This document shows, in pieces, positions 16,730 through 24,176 of a DNA stretch of 31,774 nt. Each line of letters begins with the position of its first letter. Positions within the stretch are counted from its first letter, which is position 1. The stretch covers positions 1 to 31,774 of the forward strand of contig CABVDD010000023.1 in NCBI GenBank assembly GCA_902497095.1. Reading direction: 5' to 3'. The notes beneath the pieces were generated by a model that was not told where the DNA came from, did no database searches, and saw only the letters and a program-made list of their open reading frames with translations. The stretch comes from an uncultured Faecalicoccus sp. GTDB lineage: Bacteria > Bacillota_I > Bacilli_A > Erysipelotrichales > Erysipelotrichaceae. Position numbers and translations under genes: made by a program.

Positions 16730-17648
16730 AGAAGAATTACTGCAATTTAGTTTATTGTTAAATAAAGGTTTAGATACAAGTTTTATGATAGAAATCTGTT
16801 TTCAAGATTATAAAGCCATACTATCAAAACTTCATCAGGGAGAAAAACTGGTTTCCATACTGACAACTGGAAAAGAAAACTATTTTCAAGTATTAAAGTT
16901 ACTCATTGCCCATATTCCCTTTAAAGATGCGATTCATTGTGCAAATGAAATGGATACCGTCCATAAAGGATGGATCAAAAATCTGTTGATGCCAAGCATC
17001 TATCCACTCTTTCTATTTTTATTTAGTTATGGAATGATCTTCTTTTTTCAAAAGATGATTCTTCCGGCAATGGCGCACATGACATCCCAGCAGTCTTTTC
17101 TTTTTTTAAACATACTACAGTTTGTTTTTACTCTCTTTCTGTTTTTACTTTTGATACTTGTTGTACTTTTGCCAATAGCCTATACACAAAAGAAAACTGA
17201 AAAACTGTATTTTATGTGCAATCGTTTGAAATGGTTTCGTAAAGTCATGTCTTTACGCTTTTCTGTATTAATGTCTGCCCTTCTAGGATATGGTCTGTCT
17301 ACCAGAGAATGCATAGACATGCTTAGTGAAATTCATCACAAAAACATGTTACATCCACTAGTCAAACAAATTCAAAAAGAGCTGCATCAAGGTCACACGC
17401 TCATACAATCTTTAGAATATTGTCAAATGGATCAAGAATTCATACGCTTTGTAAATATGGGACTTCATACTTCTTCTATCAAAGAACTTTTATGGCTTTA
17501 TCACCAAAAAGTACAAAAAGATTTAGAACAGAAAACTAAAAAGATATCACTTTATATACAAATCATAAGCTATATCAGTGTTGGTATCGTAGTAATGACA
17601 GTCTATCAAATTTTATTATTGCCTATGAATATATTAAATACACTATAG
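16578..17648 (+). CDS. comGB: Competence pilus membrane platform protein ComGB (type II secretion F family)
   Basis: Polytopic inner-membrane protein that forms the platform on which the ATPase acts and from which pseudopilins are extruded. With the start at 16578 the product is 356 aa. It has a first cytoplasmic part with KEELLQFSLLLNKGLD (51-66) typical of the GspF repeat, membrane segments at about 138-157 and 174-203, the second cytoplasmic repeat (RFSVLMSALLGYGLSTRECIDML), and a C-terminal membrane segment at 324-348. The start is supported by AAAGGAG seven bases upstream. Later ATGs at 16608 or 16656 lack a good site but would shorten the unusual basic N-terminus. The start lies deep inside comGA, so translation is probably coupled to it. 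The gene is intact. Confidence 0.88.
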   Translation: MKSYLDKIFNMSWNIKPIQKVLKHFLMKLKKLWIQKEFKIHKHSSTCKISKEELLQFSLLLNKGLDTSFMIEICFQDYKAILSKLHQGEKLVSILTTGKENYFQVLKLLIAHIPFKDAIHCANEMDTVHKGWIKNLLMPSIYPLFLFLFSYGMIFFFQKMILPAMAHMTSQQSFLFLNILQFVFTLFLFLLLILVVLLPIAYTQKKTEKLYFMCNRLKWFRKVMSLRFSVLMSALLGYGLSTRECIDMLSEIHHKNMLHPLVKQIQKELHQGHTLIQSLEYCQMDQEFIRFVNMGLHTSSIKELLWLYHQKVQKDLEQKTKKISLYIQIISYISVGIVVMTVYQILLLPMNILNTL

Positions 17649-17659
17649 AAAGGAATCCT

Positions 17660-17956
17660 ATGAAATCAAAAAATGCATTTACACTTTTAGAAATGATGAT
17701 CGTCTTATTGATCATTACCATAATTCTTTTAATCACTTTGCCCAATATTACTCAAAAGGAAACCATTATTCGTGAAAAAGGCTGTAAATCACTTTTAAGT
17801 GTTATCGATTCACAAATTTTGCTCTATCAAATTGAAAAAGATGAAGTCCCTTCTATCCATGATTTGATCAACAATGGTTATTTAAAAGAAGAACAGGCCA
17901 AGTGCCCAAATGGCAAACAAGTGGAGATCGTCAATGGACAAGCAACCATCCGCTAA
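17660..17956 (+). CDS. comGC: Major competence pseudopilin ComGC
   Basis: Main building block of the DNA-uptake pseudopilus, exported as a class III prepilin. The 98-aa product begins with a short basic leader and the prepilin motif NA|FTLLE, with the conserved Glu5 after the cleavage point, then a hydrophobic stretch to about residue 28 that forms the pilin spine. The C-terminal half is hydrophilic, with two cysteines (in KGCKSL and AKCPNG) as is common in ComGC. AAAGGA lies five bases before the ATG, and comGB ends 11 bp upstream. Processing needs a prepilin peptidase (ComC), which is not in this window. Confidence 0.93.
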   Translation: MKSKNAFTLLEMMIVLLIITIILLITLPNITQKETIIREKGCKSLLSVIDSQILLYQIEKDEVPSIHDLINNGYLKEEQAKCPNGKQVEIVNGQATIR

Positions 17957-18320
17957 TGCCTTTACTTTACTAGAGACATTGTTTGTTTTATTTTTAATCA
18001 GCATGTTGACAGTATTAAGTTTACTTCCCCATAAATCACAGTTGGAATATTTTACTAAAAAATTATTAGCTTATTCTGTTTTAACACAAGAAAAAGCTTT
18101 TAGTACAAAAGAAACAAAAGAAGTTCGTATCGAAAAAAATAGAGCTTTCTTTGATGATATTGAATTCAAATATCCACAAGACATTACATGTACCCCTTTT
18201 TCGTTTCATTACAATGCCAGAGGGAATATATCACAGGCCAAAACAATAGAATGTACAGAAAGAAACAATACGATTAGCATCATCTATCAATTAGGAAGCG
18301 GGCGTGTTCGCCTTGAATAA
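17934..18320 (+). CDS. comGD: Minor competence pseudopilin ComGD
   Basis: Minor pseudopilin of the competence pilus. The 128-aa product has the prepilin motif NA|FTLLETL, with Glu5 in place, a hydrophobic helix to about residue 31, and a hydrophilic C-terminal domain. The open frame begins upstream at 17910, but the ATG at 17934 has GGAG at eight bases and gives a normal 9-residue leader. It overlaps the end of comGC by 23 bp, an arrangement typical of comG operons. Assignment as GD rests mainly on position between GC and GE. Confidence 0.85.
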   Translation: MDKQPSANAFTLLETLFVLFLISMLTVLSLLPHKSQLEYFTKKLLAYSVLTQEKAFSTKETKEVRIEKNRAFFDDIEFKYPQDITCTPFSFHYNARGNISQAKTIECTERNNTISIIYQLGSGRVRLE

Positions 18321-18471
18321 AAATGGTTTTCTAATGGCAGAAGCTTTATTTGCACTTTTTATATTGCTTTTATGTGTTAGTTTATTATGGAAAGATTTAG
18401 AAATATTATCAAATAATAGAGGATGGACCATTGATGAAAAAATCAATAAAGAATGGTTTTACCATGATTGA
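18313..18471 (+). CDS. comGE: Small prepilin-like protein, ComGE position
   Basis: A 52-aa frame with a TTG start at 18313, overlapping comGD by 8 bp and running into comGF. It reads a 5-residue leader MNKNG, then FLMAEALF: a G|F cleavage point with Glu at position 5, followed by a hydrophobic stretch (ALFILLLCVSLLW) and a short polar tail. This is exactly the class III prepilin pattern, and comG operons carry comGE at this place. It is much shorter than the ~100-aa ComGE of other bacteria, so the C-terminal domain is reduced or the frame was truncated. The Shine-Dalgarno is weak (AGGAAG about 13 bases upstream). I rate it real because of the motif, not because of similarity. Confidence 0.65.
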   Translation: MNKNGFLMAEALFALFILLLCVSLLWKDLEILSNNRGWTIDEKINKEWFYHD

Positions 18472-18826
18472 TGCACTTTTATCATTACTTGTATTTAGTA
18501 TCGTTACTTTGTGCATGATCGTGTTTCTACAGACTTGTTTAAAAATTGTAAATATGGATATGCTTCAACAAGAACAAATGGCTGTTATACAACTGCGAGA
18601 AATTTTATCTTTATCCAAAAATATTGAAGTAGAACAAAACAAATTAACCATGAACTATAAACATGAATCCATTTGGATTGGCCAAGACAAAAATCGCCTT
18701 GTCAAAAAAGAAGGTTATGAAATTCTCATGGAAGGAGTTGATCATGTTGCGTTTTTTAAAGAAGAAAAAGAAATCTACTTATCCTATACAAAGGCAAACA
18801 AAGAGTACAACGTCCAAATCTATTAA
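18434..18826 (+). CDS. comGF: Minor competence pseudopilin ComGF
   Basis: Minor pseudopilin, 130 aa. The N-terminus has the prepilin cleavage pattern NG|FTMIDALL, with Asp rather than Glu at position 5, then a hydrophobic helix to about residue 30. The C-terminal domain (LREILS, then IWIGQDKNRLVKKEGYEILMEGVDHVAF) matches the layout of the ComGF family. The ATG at 18434 is directly preceded by an in-frame TTG at 18431; GAGG lies 8 bases before the TTG and 11 before the ATG, so either could be used. It overlaps the small comGE by 38 bp. Confidence 0.82.
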   Translation: MKKSIKNGFTMIDALLSLLVFSIVTLCMIVFLQTCLKIVNMDMLQQEQMAVIQLREILSLSKNIEVEQNKLTMNYKHESIWIGQDKNRLVKKEGYEILMEGVDHVAFFKEEKEIYLSYTKANKEYNVQIY

Positions 18827-19184
18827 TGGTTATATAAGTTCAGGTGTATTGGTCTGTTTTTTTATCCTGCTTCAATTAACTGCTTTAATCAGCTTATATA
18901 TTTTAGATCACGCCTATTTGATAAAAGTCAATATGCAAAGTACGATCGATCTATCTTGTATATCTTATGCTAAAGCCATGATTGATCACAACACCAGAAT
19001 TCGACAATGTCACTATGATCCAAAAGAACTGATGTTAGAAAAAAACGCAACTATCAATGGTGTATATGTAACCTTTTTAGATAGTAATACTTATATTGAT
19101 TGCATTTACCAACAAAAAGAAAAGAAAGTCCATATGCGAATTTACTATGATACACAAGGTATCTTCGACATGGACTTTCTATAA
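18744..19184 (+). CDS. comGG: ComGG-like protein, last gene of the comG operon
   Basis: A 146-aa protein starting at 18744, where GAAGGAG stands 6 bases before the ATG; it overlaps comGF by 83 bp. It has a very basic N-terminus (RFLKKKKK), a single membrane segment at about residues 39-59, and an extracellular domain with three cysteines. It lacks the clear FxxxE prepilin motif, as is usual for ComGG. The role as ComGG is inferred from position and architecture; sequence similarity in this family is very low. It ends 5 bp from the convergent hydrolase gene, with no recognisable terminator between them. Confidence 0.65.
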   Translation: MLRFLKKKKKSTYPIQRQTKSTTSKSINGYISSGVLVCFFILLQLTALISLYILDHAYLIKVNMQSTIDLSCISYAKAMIDHNTRIRQCHYDPKELMLEKNATINGVYVTFLDSNTYIDCIYQQKEKKVHMRIYYDTQGIFDMDFL

Positions 19185-19188
19185 AACA

Positions 19189-19803
19189 TCAGATTTGCTT
19201 CATTTCATAATTCCACTTTTTTTCAAAGCCAATACTGGTAGTTGGACCATGACCGGGATATACCGGCAAATCATCATCTAAACAAGCAAGCTTACGTAAA
19301 GATTCTTTCATTTGTACAACGCTGCCAGTTGGAAGATCCATTCTTCCTATAGAACCTTGAAAAAGAGTATCTCCTGAAAACAGATGATCTTCTATCAAAA
19401 AACAACAAGAACCGCAAGTATGTCCAGGTGTATGTATCACATCAATTTCAAATTTTCCAATATGAAGTTTTCCTTCTTCAATGCCTGTGGCCTTACTATG
19501 ACACACTATTGTTTCATAAAAAGACAAAGATGCATTCAGTGCCGGATCTTGTAAAAATGAAACTTCACTTTGATGAACGTAAACTGGTACACCATAAGCA
19601 TCTACAATGGAATCAACACCTTTGATATGGTCAAAATGCGCATGTGTCAACAAAACAGCTTCTAATCGCAAATGGTGTTGTTCTAAAAAAGATGACCAAT
19701 CAAAAGTATCTCCTGGATCTATGACTAAACATGTACCATCTTTAACTACTATATAGCAGTTTGCCTGAACCATTCCTAATGGGTATGCATAAATTTCTAT
19801 CAT
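19189..19803 (-). CDS. Metallo-beta-lactamase-fold hydrolase, YqgX / glyoxalase II-like
   Basis: A 204-aa zinc hydrolase. The ligand set is complete: THAHFDH (His54, His56, Asp58, His59), His127 in HTPGHT, Asp144 in FSGDTLF and His184 in YPGHG. The N-terminal PLG(x)nNCYIV and the SIGRMDLP segment match the short glyoxalase II-like group that includes B. subtilis YqgX, which is also found close to comG there (from general knowledge). The true substrate is unknown; thiol-ester hydrolysis is the usual guess. There is no Shine-Dalgarno before the ATG, and only 11 bp separate it from the rpmG terminator, so it must depend on read-through or a promoter that I cannot see. Confidence 0.88.
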   Translation of the reverse strand: MIEIYAYPLGMVQANCYIVVKDGTCLVIDPGDTFDWSSFLEQHHLRLEAVLLTHAHFDHIKGVDSIVDAYGVPVYVHQSEVSFLQDPALNASLSFYETIVCHSKATGIEEGKLHIGKFEIDVIHTPGHTCGSCCFLIEDHLFSGDTLFQGSIGRMDLPTGSVVQMKESLRKLACLDDDLPVYPGHGPTTSIGFEKKWNYEMKQI

Positions 19804-19814
19804 GATCTACTAGT

Positions 19815-19838
19815 AAAAAAGACCGATAGATCGGTCTT
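19815..19838 (-). terminator. Intrinsic terminator of rpmG
   Basis: Perfect 8-bp stem (19819-19826 with 19831-19838), 4-base loop, then six T on the minus strand (plus A 19815-19820). It lies 2 bases beyond the rpmG stop codon and directly before the hydrolase gene. Confidence 0.85.
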
Positions 19839-19840
19839 CT

Positions 19841-19990
19841 TTATTTCTTCTCCTTATGATCCGTTTTTTGATTACATTTTGGACAATATTTCTTAATTGT
19901 CATACGTTCAGGATGTTTCTTTTTATTTCGAGTTCCGATGTAGTTTTCTTCTCCACAAACAGAGCATTTAAATGTAATACGATCTCTCAT
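19841..19990 (-). CDS. rpmG: 50S ribosomal protein L33, zinc-binding form
   Basis: A 49-aa protein beginning MRDRITFKCSVCGEENY, clearly L33. Both CxxC pairs are present (Cys9/Cys12 and Cys36/Cys39), so this is the zinc-containing C+ paralogue; many Bacillota carry a C- copy elsewhere as well. The ATG at 19990 is preceded by AAGGAGGA. It has its own promoter overlapping the end of the penicillin-binding protein gene region, and a strong terminator follows. Confidence 0.97.
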   Translation of the reverse strand: MRDRITFKCSVCGEENYIGTRNKKKHPERMTIKKYCPKCNQKTDHKEKK

Positions 19991-20021
19991 GGACTGTCCT
20001 CCTTAATAAATATGCGAATGA

Positions 20022-20050
20022 ATTGTATCATATATATTTTTTAGGTGCAA
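20022..20050 (-). promoter_or_regulatory. Promoter of rpmG
   Basis: Minus-strand TTGCAC (20045-20050), 17-base spacer, TACAAT (20022-20027) with the extended -10 TGA. The start would be about 25 bases before the rpmG ATG. It sits just downstream of the PBP stop codon. Confidence 0.75.
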
Positions 20051-20055
20051 GAAGA

Positions 20056-22140
20056 TTATTGATCCTGCGGATACAATTCAAAATATGTCTGTAAAACTTC
20101 CGGCATTACATTATAGACACAGATATTACTTTTTAAATTTTGTGTATTTTCTGCACTGGTAGGTGCCAAACATGCAAAAGCAACATTTGGATTTTCATAA
20201 GGCGCATAGCCTACAAAATTGGCAGTTGTCGCATCGCCAACCTCGGCAGTACCGGTTTTTCCCGCAACATCTTGTGAAAGAGCATTGATTTGCGTACCAC
20301 AGTTTTCATCTGTTACACACGCTCTAAATCCTTGTTGAATACGTGAAAGCGATTCCGTATTGGATAAAGTCGATTTTAATATCGCTGGATATTCTTCAAC
20401 AATATTTTGGCTGTTACTTTCTGTGACACGATCCATCAAATGAATCTGGTACATATTGCCAGATGTCGCAATGACTGAAACATACTGTAAAAGCTGAAGT
20501 GGTGTATACATATCCAACTGGCCAATAGAATAGTTCAAAGTCATACCTGGTAAATTACCAAATCCCATATAGCCACTAACTTCTCCAGGAGCATCTATTC
20601 CTGTAACATTTCCTAAACCAAACCTGGAAAAATAACTGCGCATCTTGTCTAACGTTTGACCTACATCATCCATGACCAAAGGTTGTCCAGATTCATACGT
20701 AGCATTCCCTAAACGAATCGCAATATTAAACATATATACGTTACTGGAAACAGATAGAGCCTGAATATCGTTAACCGGTCCATGATTTTCATAGGAGCCA
20801 AATTCTTCGCCGCCAATGTTCATAACTTCATCGTTAATGACTTCTCCGGGTTTAACTACGCCTTCTGTTTGCCCCATGTAAAGAGTGGCACCTTTAATAC
20901 AAGAACCTGGATTGACCAGTGAAACATAGTTGCCAGATGCAAAATAAGTCATTTCCTTTGTTTCTAGATCCATTGTATAGCCAGACATAGCTAAAACGCC
21001 ACCAGTTTTAGGATTCATCATGCAGGTAAACAAACTGTTAAATTCTTCACGACCTTCTGTACCACCTTCGTTTTGTAATACCGTCTTCAATGTGTTATCC
21101 AACTTTTCCTGCAGTTCGATATCAATCGTCAAATACAAATCGAAACCTTTCTGTGCTGATCTGGTAACTTCCTTATGGGCTAAACCATTGGAATCATACG
21201 TAACTACAGATTCTTCACTCACTCCTGAAAGATAGTCATTATAATATAATTCCAAACCAGAAGCACCTACTGGTGAATTATATTGAAAACCTCTTTGAAG
21301 ATAGTAATCCACATTTTCACTTGGAAGCCCTTGAGTACTTGTTGTAACAGTTCCTAAAACATCGGATAATGTTTCTCCATACGGATACTCTCTTTTCCAA
21401 CCGCCAAAATCTACATCAAATCCTGGAAATTCGGTCTTGTGTTCGACAAGATAAGCGACATCATCATCGCTAACATCTTCTAAAATAACATTCTGTAAAG
21501 ATGAAGAATTCACAGTTGTCATTCGACTATAAATCACATAAGTGGTCTTTTCTTTATCTGAAAGTTCATCAATGTCTTCTTCAGTAATTCTTTCATACAA
21601 CAACTGAATTCTTTTAGAGGAAGTCATAGAACCATTTTGAATACTGCTCCATTCGGAATCACTAAACAGATGTTTACAGCCATAATGAGGATCATCTGAA
21701 TCCAGTAATGAAGTATAAGCAATATATGCATCTTTTAGATCCGATGATGAAAATTCATCCGACTTTACATCAAAAACAGATACAATACGATCAGCATATA
21801 ACAAATAATCATCCTGTGTCATATTATTTGGCGATGTATATACAATATTATGACTGACCGTGGTTTTCGCAAGAACATTTCCGTTCGTATCAAAAATCTG
21901 TCCTCGTGGAGCACTTATATATTGCGTCACACTAGTATATTCATTTGTTAATTGCGTATAACGCTCATTTGAAAAAACTTGTATGTAAATCAGTCTTAAA
22001 AAGATAACTAGAAAAAAGATAGTCACAAGACTGGCAAATCCAATAATACGTCTTGATATAACTTGATCTAAGGGCGCATCCAACCCTTGATGAAAGAAAT
22101 GTGAGATTTTTTTCTTTATGTTTTTTAAAAAATGGCGCAT
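20056..22140 (-). CDS. Class B penicillin-binding protein (PBP2-type transpeptidase)
   Basis: Peptidoglycan DD-transpeptidase anchored in the membrane, needed for cell elongation or division. The 694-aa protein has a basic cytoplasmic tail, one membrane segment (about 32-54) and the pedestal start APRGQIFDTNGNVLA (usually RGxIxDRNG; here DTNG). A long dimerisation domain with GFDVDF-type and GASGLELYYN motifs follows. The transpeptidase domain has the catalytic Ser413 in SCIK (413-416), SSN (465-467) and KTGT (628-631). All catalytic residues are intact. The ATG follows AGGGGG at 5 bases. Which of the PBP2a/2b/3 groups it belongs to cannot be settled by eye. Adjacent rpmG is a neighbour also seen in other Bacillota. 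Confidence 0.94.
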   Translation of the reverse strand: MRHFLKNIKKKISHFFHQGLDAPLDQVISRRIIGFASLVTIFFLVIFLRLIYIQVFSNERYTQLTNEYTSVTQYISAPRGQIFDTNGNVLAKTTVSHNIVYTSPNNMTQDDYLLYADRIVSVFDVKSDEFSSSDLKDAYIAYTSLLDSDDPHYGCKHLFSDSEWSSIQNGSMTSSKRIQLLYERITEEDIDELSDKEKTTYVIYSRMTTVNSSSLQNVILEDVSDDDVAYLVEHKTEFPGFDVDFGGWKREYPYGETLSDVLGTVTTSTQGLPSENVDYYLQRGFQYNSPVGASGLELYYNDYLSGVSEESVVTYDSNGLAHKEVTRSAQKGFDLYLTIDIELQEKLDNTLKTVLQNEGGTEGREEFNSLFTCMMNPKTGGVLAMSGYTMDLETKEMTYFASGNYVSLVNPGSCIKGATLYMGQTEGVVKPGEVINDEVMNIGGEEFGSYENHGPVNDIQALSVSSNVYMFNIAIRLGNATYESGQPLVMDDVGQTLDKMRSYFSRFGLGNVTGIDAPGEVSGYMGFGNLPGMTLNYSIGQLDMYTPLQLLQYVSVIATSGNMYQIHLMDRVTESNSQNIVEEYPAILKSTLSNTESLSRIQQGFRACVTDENCGTQINALSQDVAGKTGTAEVGDATTANFVGYAPYENPNVAFACLAPTSAENTQNLKSNICVYNVMPEVLQTYFELYPQDQ

Positions 22141-22161
22141 GCAATCCCCCTATCTTGTAAC

Positions 22162-22190
22162 ATTTAATCACATTTGTTCGGTTTTGTCAC
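22162..22190 (-). promoter_or_regulatory. Promoter of the penicillin-binding protein gene
   Basis: Minus-strand GTGACA (22185-22190), 17-base spacer, TTAAAT (22162-22167) with an extended -10 TGA. Its -35 abuts the -35 of the divergent ispG promoter. Confidence 0.5.
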
Positions 22191-22219
22191 TTGTTCTTCT
22201 TCGATGAAGTTTGTATACT
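22191..22219 (+). promoter_or_regulatory. Promoter of ispG
   Basis: TTGTTC (22191-22196), 17-base spacer, TATACT (22214-22219). The start would fall near 22226, immediately before the AGGAG ribosome binding site of ispG, giving a very short leader. Confidence 0.6.
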
Positions 22220-22239
22220 TTGAAGTAGGAGTGATTTTA

Positions 22240-23289
22240 ATGAAAAGAAATCAGACACGTTCTGTACAAGTTAAAGATTTAGTATTAGGCGGCAACGATC
22301 ATGTCTATATACAATCAATGTGTAATATAAAAACATCTCATGTAAAAGAAGTAATCGAGCAAATTTTGGAATTGGAAGCAATGGGATGTGAAATCATCCG
22401 TGTGAGCTGTATGGATTTTGAAGATGCCAAAGCTATTGAAGAAATTGTATCTCATATACATATTCCACTAGTGGCAGATATACATTTTAACTATCAACTA
22501 GCCTTAGCATGTATTGATGCAGGTGCCAACAAGATTCGATTAAACCCTGGCAACATCGGTTCCAGAGAAAATGTAGAAACTGTTGTCAAGAAGTGCAAAG
22601 AAAAACACATTCCAATACGAATTGGTATTAACAGCGGTTCTCTGGAAAAAGAAATCCATCAAAAATACGGTAAACCTACTGCCCAAGGAATGATGGAAAG
22701 CGCACAAAGACATGTCCAAATTTTAGAAGACCTACACTTTTATGATACAGTACTATCTTTTAAATCCAGTGATCCTCTTTTATGTATTGAAGCCTATAAA
22801 CAAGCTTCTCAGATGTTTGATTATCCTTTACATTTAGGAGTTACAGAAGCTGGAACAACAATGACCAGCGCCATAAAAAGTACACTGGCTTTAGGTAATT
22901 TATTATTAGATGGCATTGGCAATACCATTCGAATCAGTGTCAATGGTGCCCCACAAAAAGAAATTCCGATTGTAAAAGAACTATTAAAATCTTGTAATCT
23001 TATACAAAATGTACCAAATTTGATCGCATGTCCAACATGCGGACGTACACAATGGGACATGGAACCAGTTGTCAATGAAATTGAACAATATCTACAAACA
23101 GTCCATAAAGATATCACTGTTGCCATAATGGGATGTGCTGTCAATGGTCCCGGAGAAGCCAAACATGCCGATATTGCCATTGCCGGTGGAAAAAATGAAG
23201 GTTTATTAATTAAAAAAGGTCAGATCATTGAAAAGATTCCACAACAAGAAATGGTAGAACGATTGAAACAAGAAATTGAAGCCTTTTAA
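22240..23289 (+). CDS. ispG: 4-hydroxy-3-methylbut-2-enyl diphosphate synthase (flavodoxin), IspG/GcpE
   Basis: Reductively opens the cyclic MEcPP to HMBPP in the non-mevalonate isoprenoid pathway, using a [4Fe-4S] cluster. The 349-aa protein has the TIM-barrel part with PLVADIHFN, then IRLNPGNIG and GVTEAGT, and a C-terminal cluster domain with Cys264 and Cys267 (ACPTCGR), Cys299 (MGCAVNGPGE) and the following conserved Glu. The open frame extends upstream to 22174, but the ATG at 22240 has AGGAG 8 bases upstream and gives the family's normal N-terminus. ispH, the next enzyme of the pathway, lies 2.3 kb away on the same strand under a separate promoter. Confidence 0.97.
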   Translation: MKRNQTRSVQVKDLVLGGNDHVYIQSMCNIKTSHVKEVIEQILELEAMGCEIIRVSCMDFEDAKAIEEIVSHIHIPLVADIHFNYQLALACIDAGANKIRLNPGNIGSRENVETVVKKCKEKHIPIRIGINSGSLEKEIHQKYGKPTAQGMMESAQRHVQILEDLHFYDTVLSFKSSDPLLCIEAYKQASQMFDYPLHLGVTEAGTTMTSAIKSTLALGNLLLDGIGNTIRISVNGAPQKEIPIVKELLKSCNLIQNVPNLIACPTCGRTQWDMEPVVNEIEQYLQTVHKDITVAIMGCAVNGPGEAKHADIAIAGGKNEGLLIKKGQIIEKIPQQEMVERLKQEIEAF

Positions 23290-23293
23290 AGCA

Positions 23294-23316
23294 AAAGCCG
23301 GACATTCCGGCTTTTT
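23294..23316. terminator. Bidirectional terminator between ispG and nfo
   Basis: A perfect 9-bp stem (23294-23302 with 23306-23314) with a CAT loop. Plus strand: T-run to 23316 after ispG. Minus strand: four T (plus A 23293-23296) after nfo. It serves both convergent genes. Confidence 0.88.
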
Positions 23317-23321
23317 ATAAT

Positions 23322-24176
23322 TTATTCACCTTTATATTGCCTTAACCAAGCAATTTCTTCTTTATAAGGCGGTTTCCCATCTATATACGGCGTTTCTAAA
23401 ATTTTCGTAATATCTTCCAATTTAGGATGATGAACGATCTTAGCCAAAATGGAGTAACCAATATAGCCCTGATCAATGTTGGCATGACGATCTTTATGTG
23501 CTCCTTTTTCATTTTTAGAATCATTGATATGTAAGACAGCCAACTTATCTAAGCCTAACACCTTATCAAAGGTTTCTAATACTTCATCAAAATTAGAAAG
23601 ATCATATCCTGCATCATGTATATGACATGTATCCATGCATATTTTGATACGCTCTTTTTTATGGACACCCTGTATAATTTGTTGCAGTTGCTCAAAAGTG
23701 CAACCAATTTCACTGCCTTTTCCTGCCATAGTTTCCAAAGCAATACATACATCACTATCATCAGCATCTAAAACACTATTTAATCCATTTTGCAGACTGC
23801 ATATACCTGCATCCACACCTGCCTTTAAATGACTGCCTGGGTGTAAGACCAAAGTTTTAGCTCCCAATGTATGAACTCGCTTTAATTCTTGCGATAAAAA
23901 GTCTGCACCAAATTCTGCAGTTTCTGGTTTAACAGTATTCGCAAGATTGATCAAATAAGGCGCATGTACTATCACACGATCCATCGAAAAATCATATTTT
24001 GCCATCAAAGCCTTTGCTTCTTCTATTCTAAAATGATCCATGGAAACTCGACGCGTATTACTTGGAGCCCCTGTATAGATCATGCAGGCATTGGAACCAT
24101 AAGAAATAGATTCTTCAATACTTCCTAAAAAATACTTTGGTGCTTTTAAAGAAACATGTGATCCTAAATAGATCAT
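23322..24176 (-). CDS. nfo: Endonuclease IV (AP endonuclease)
   Basis: Cleaves DNA 5' of abasic sites in base excision repair; a TIM-barrel enzyme with three metal ions. The 284-aa protein begins YLGSHVS and contains the metal-site segments VIVHAPYLINLA, LVLHPGSHL, ALETMAGKG (with the conserved Glu), CMDTCHIHDAGYD, and then LHINDSKNEKGAHKDRHANIDQG, which holds the Nfo signature of Asp and His ligands. The final LETP is also typical. The start codon overlaps the stop of the upstream helicase gene (ATGA), with AGAGG eight bases before it, so the pair is translationally coupled. Length is normal for the family. Confidence 0.97.
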   Translation of the reverse strand: MIYLGSHVSLKAPKYFLGSIEESISYGSNACMIYTGAPSNTRRVSMDHFRIEEAKALMAKYDFSMDRVIVHAPYLINLANTVKPETAEFGADFLSQELKRVHTLGAKTLVLHPGSHLKAGVDAGICSLQNGLNSVLDADDSDVCIALETMAGKGSEIGCTFEQLQQIIQGVHKKERIKICMDTCHIHDAGYDLSNFDEVLETFDKVLGLDKLAVLHINDSKNEKGAHKDRHANIDQGYIGYSILAKIVHHPKLEDITKILETPYIDGKPPYKEEIAWLRQYKGE

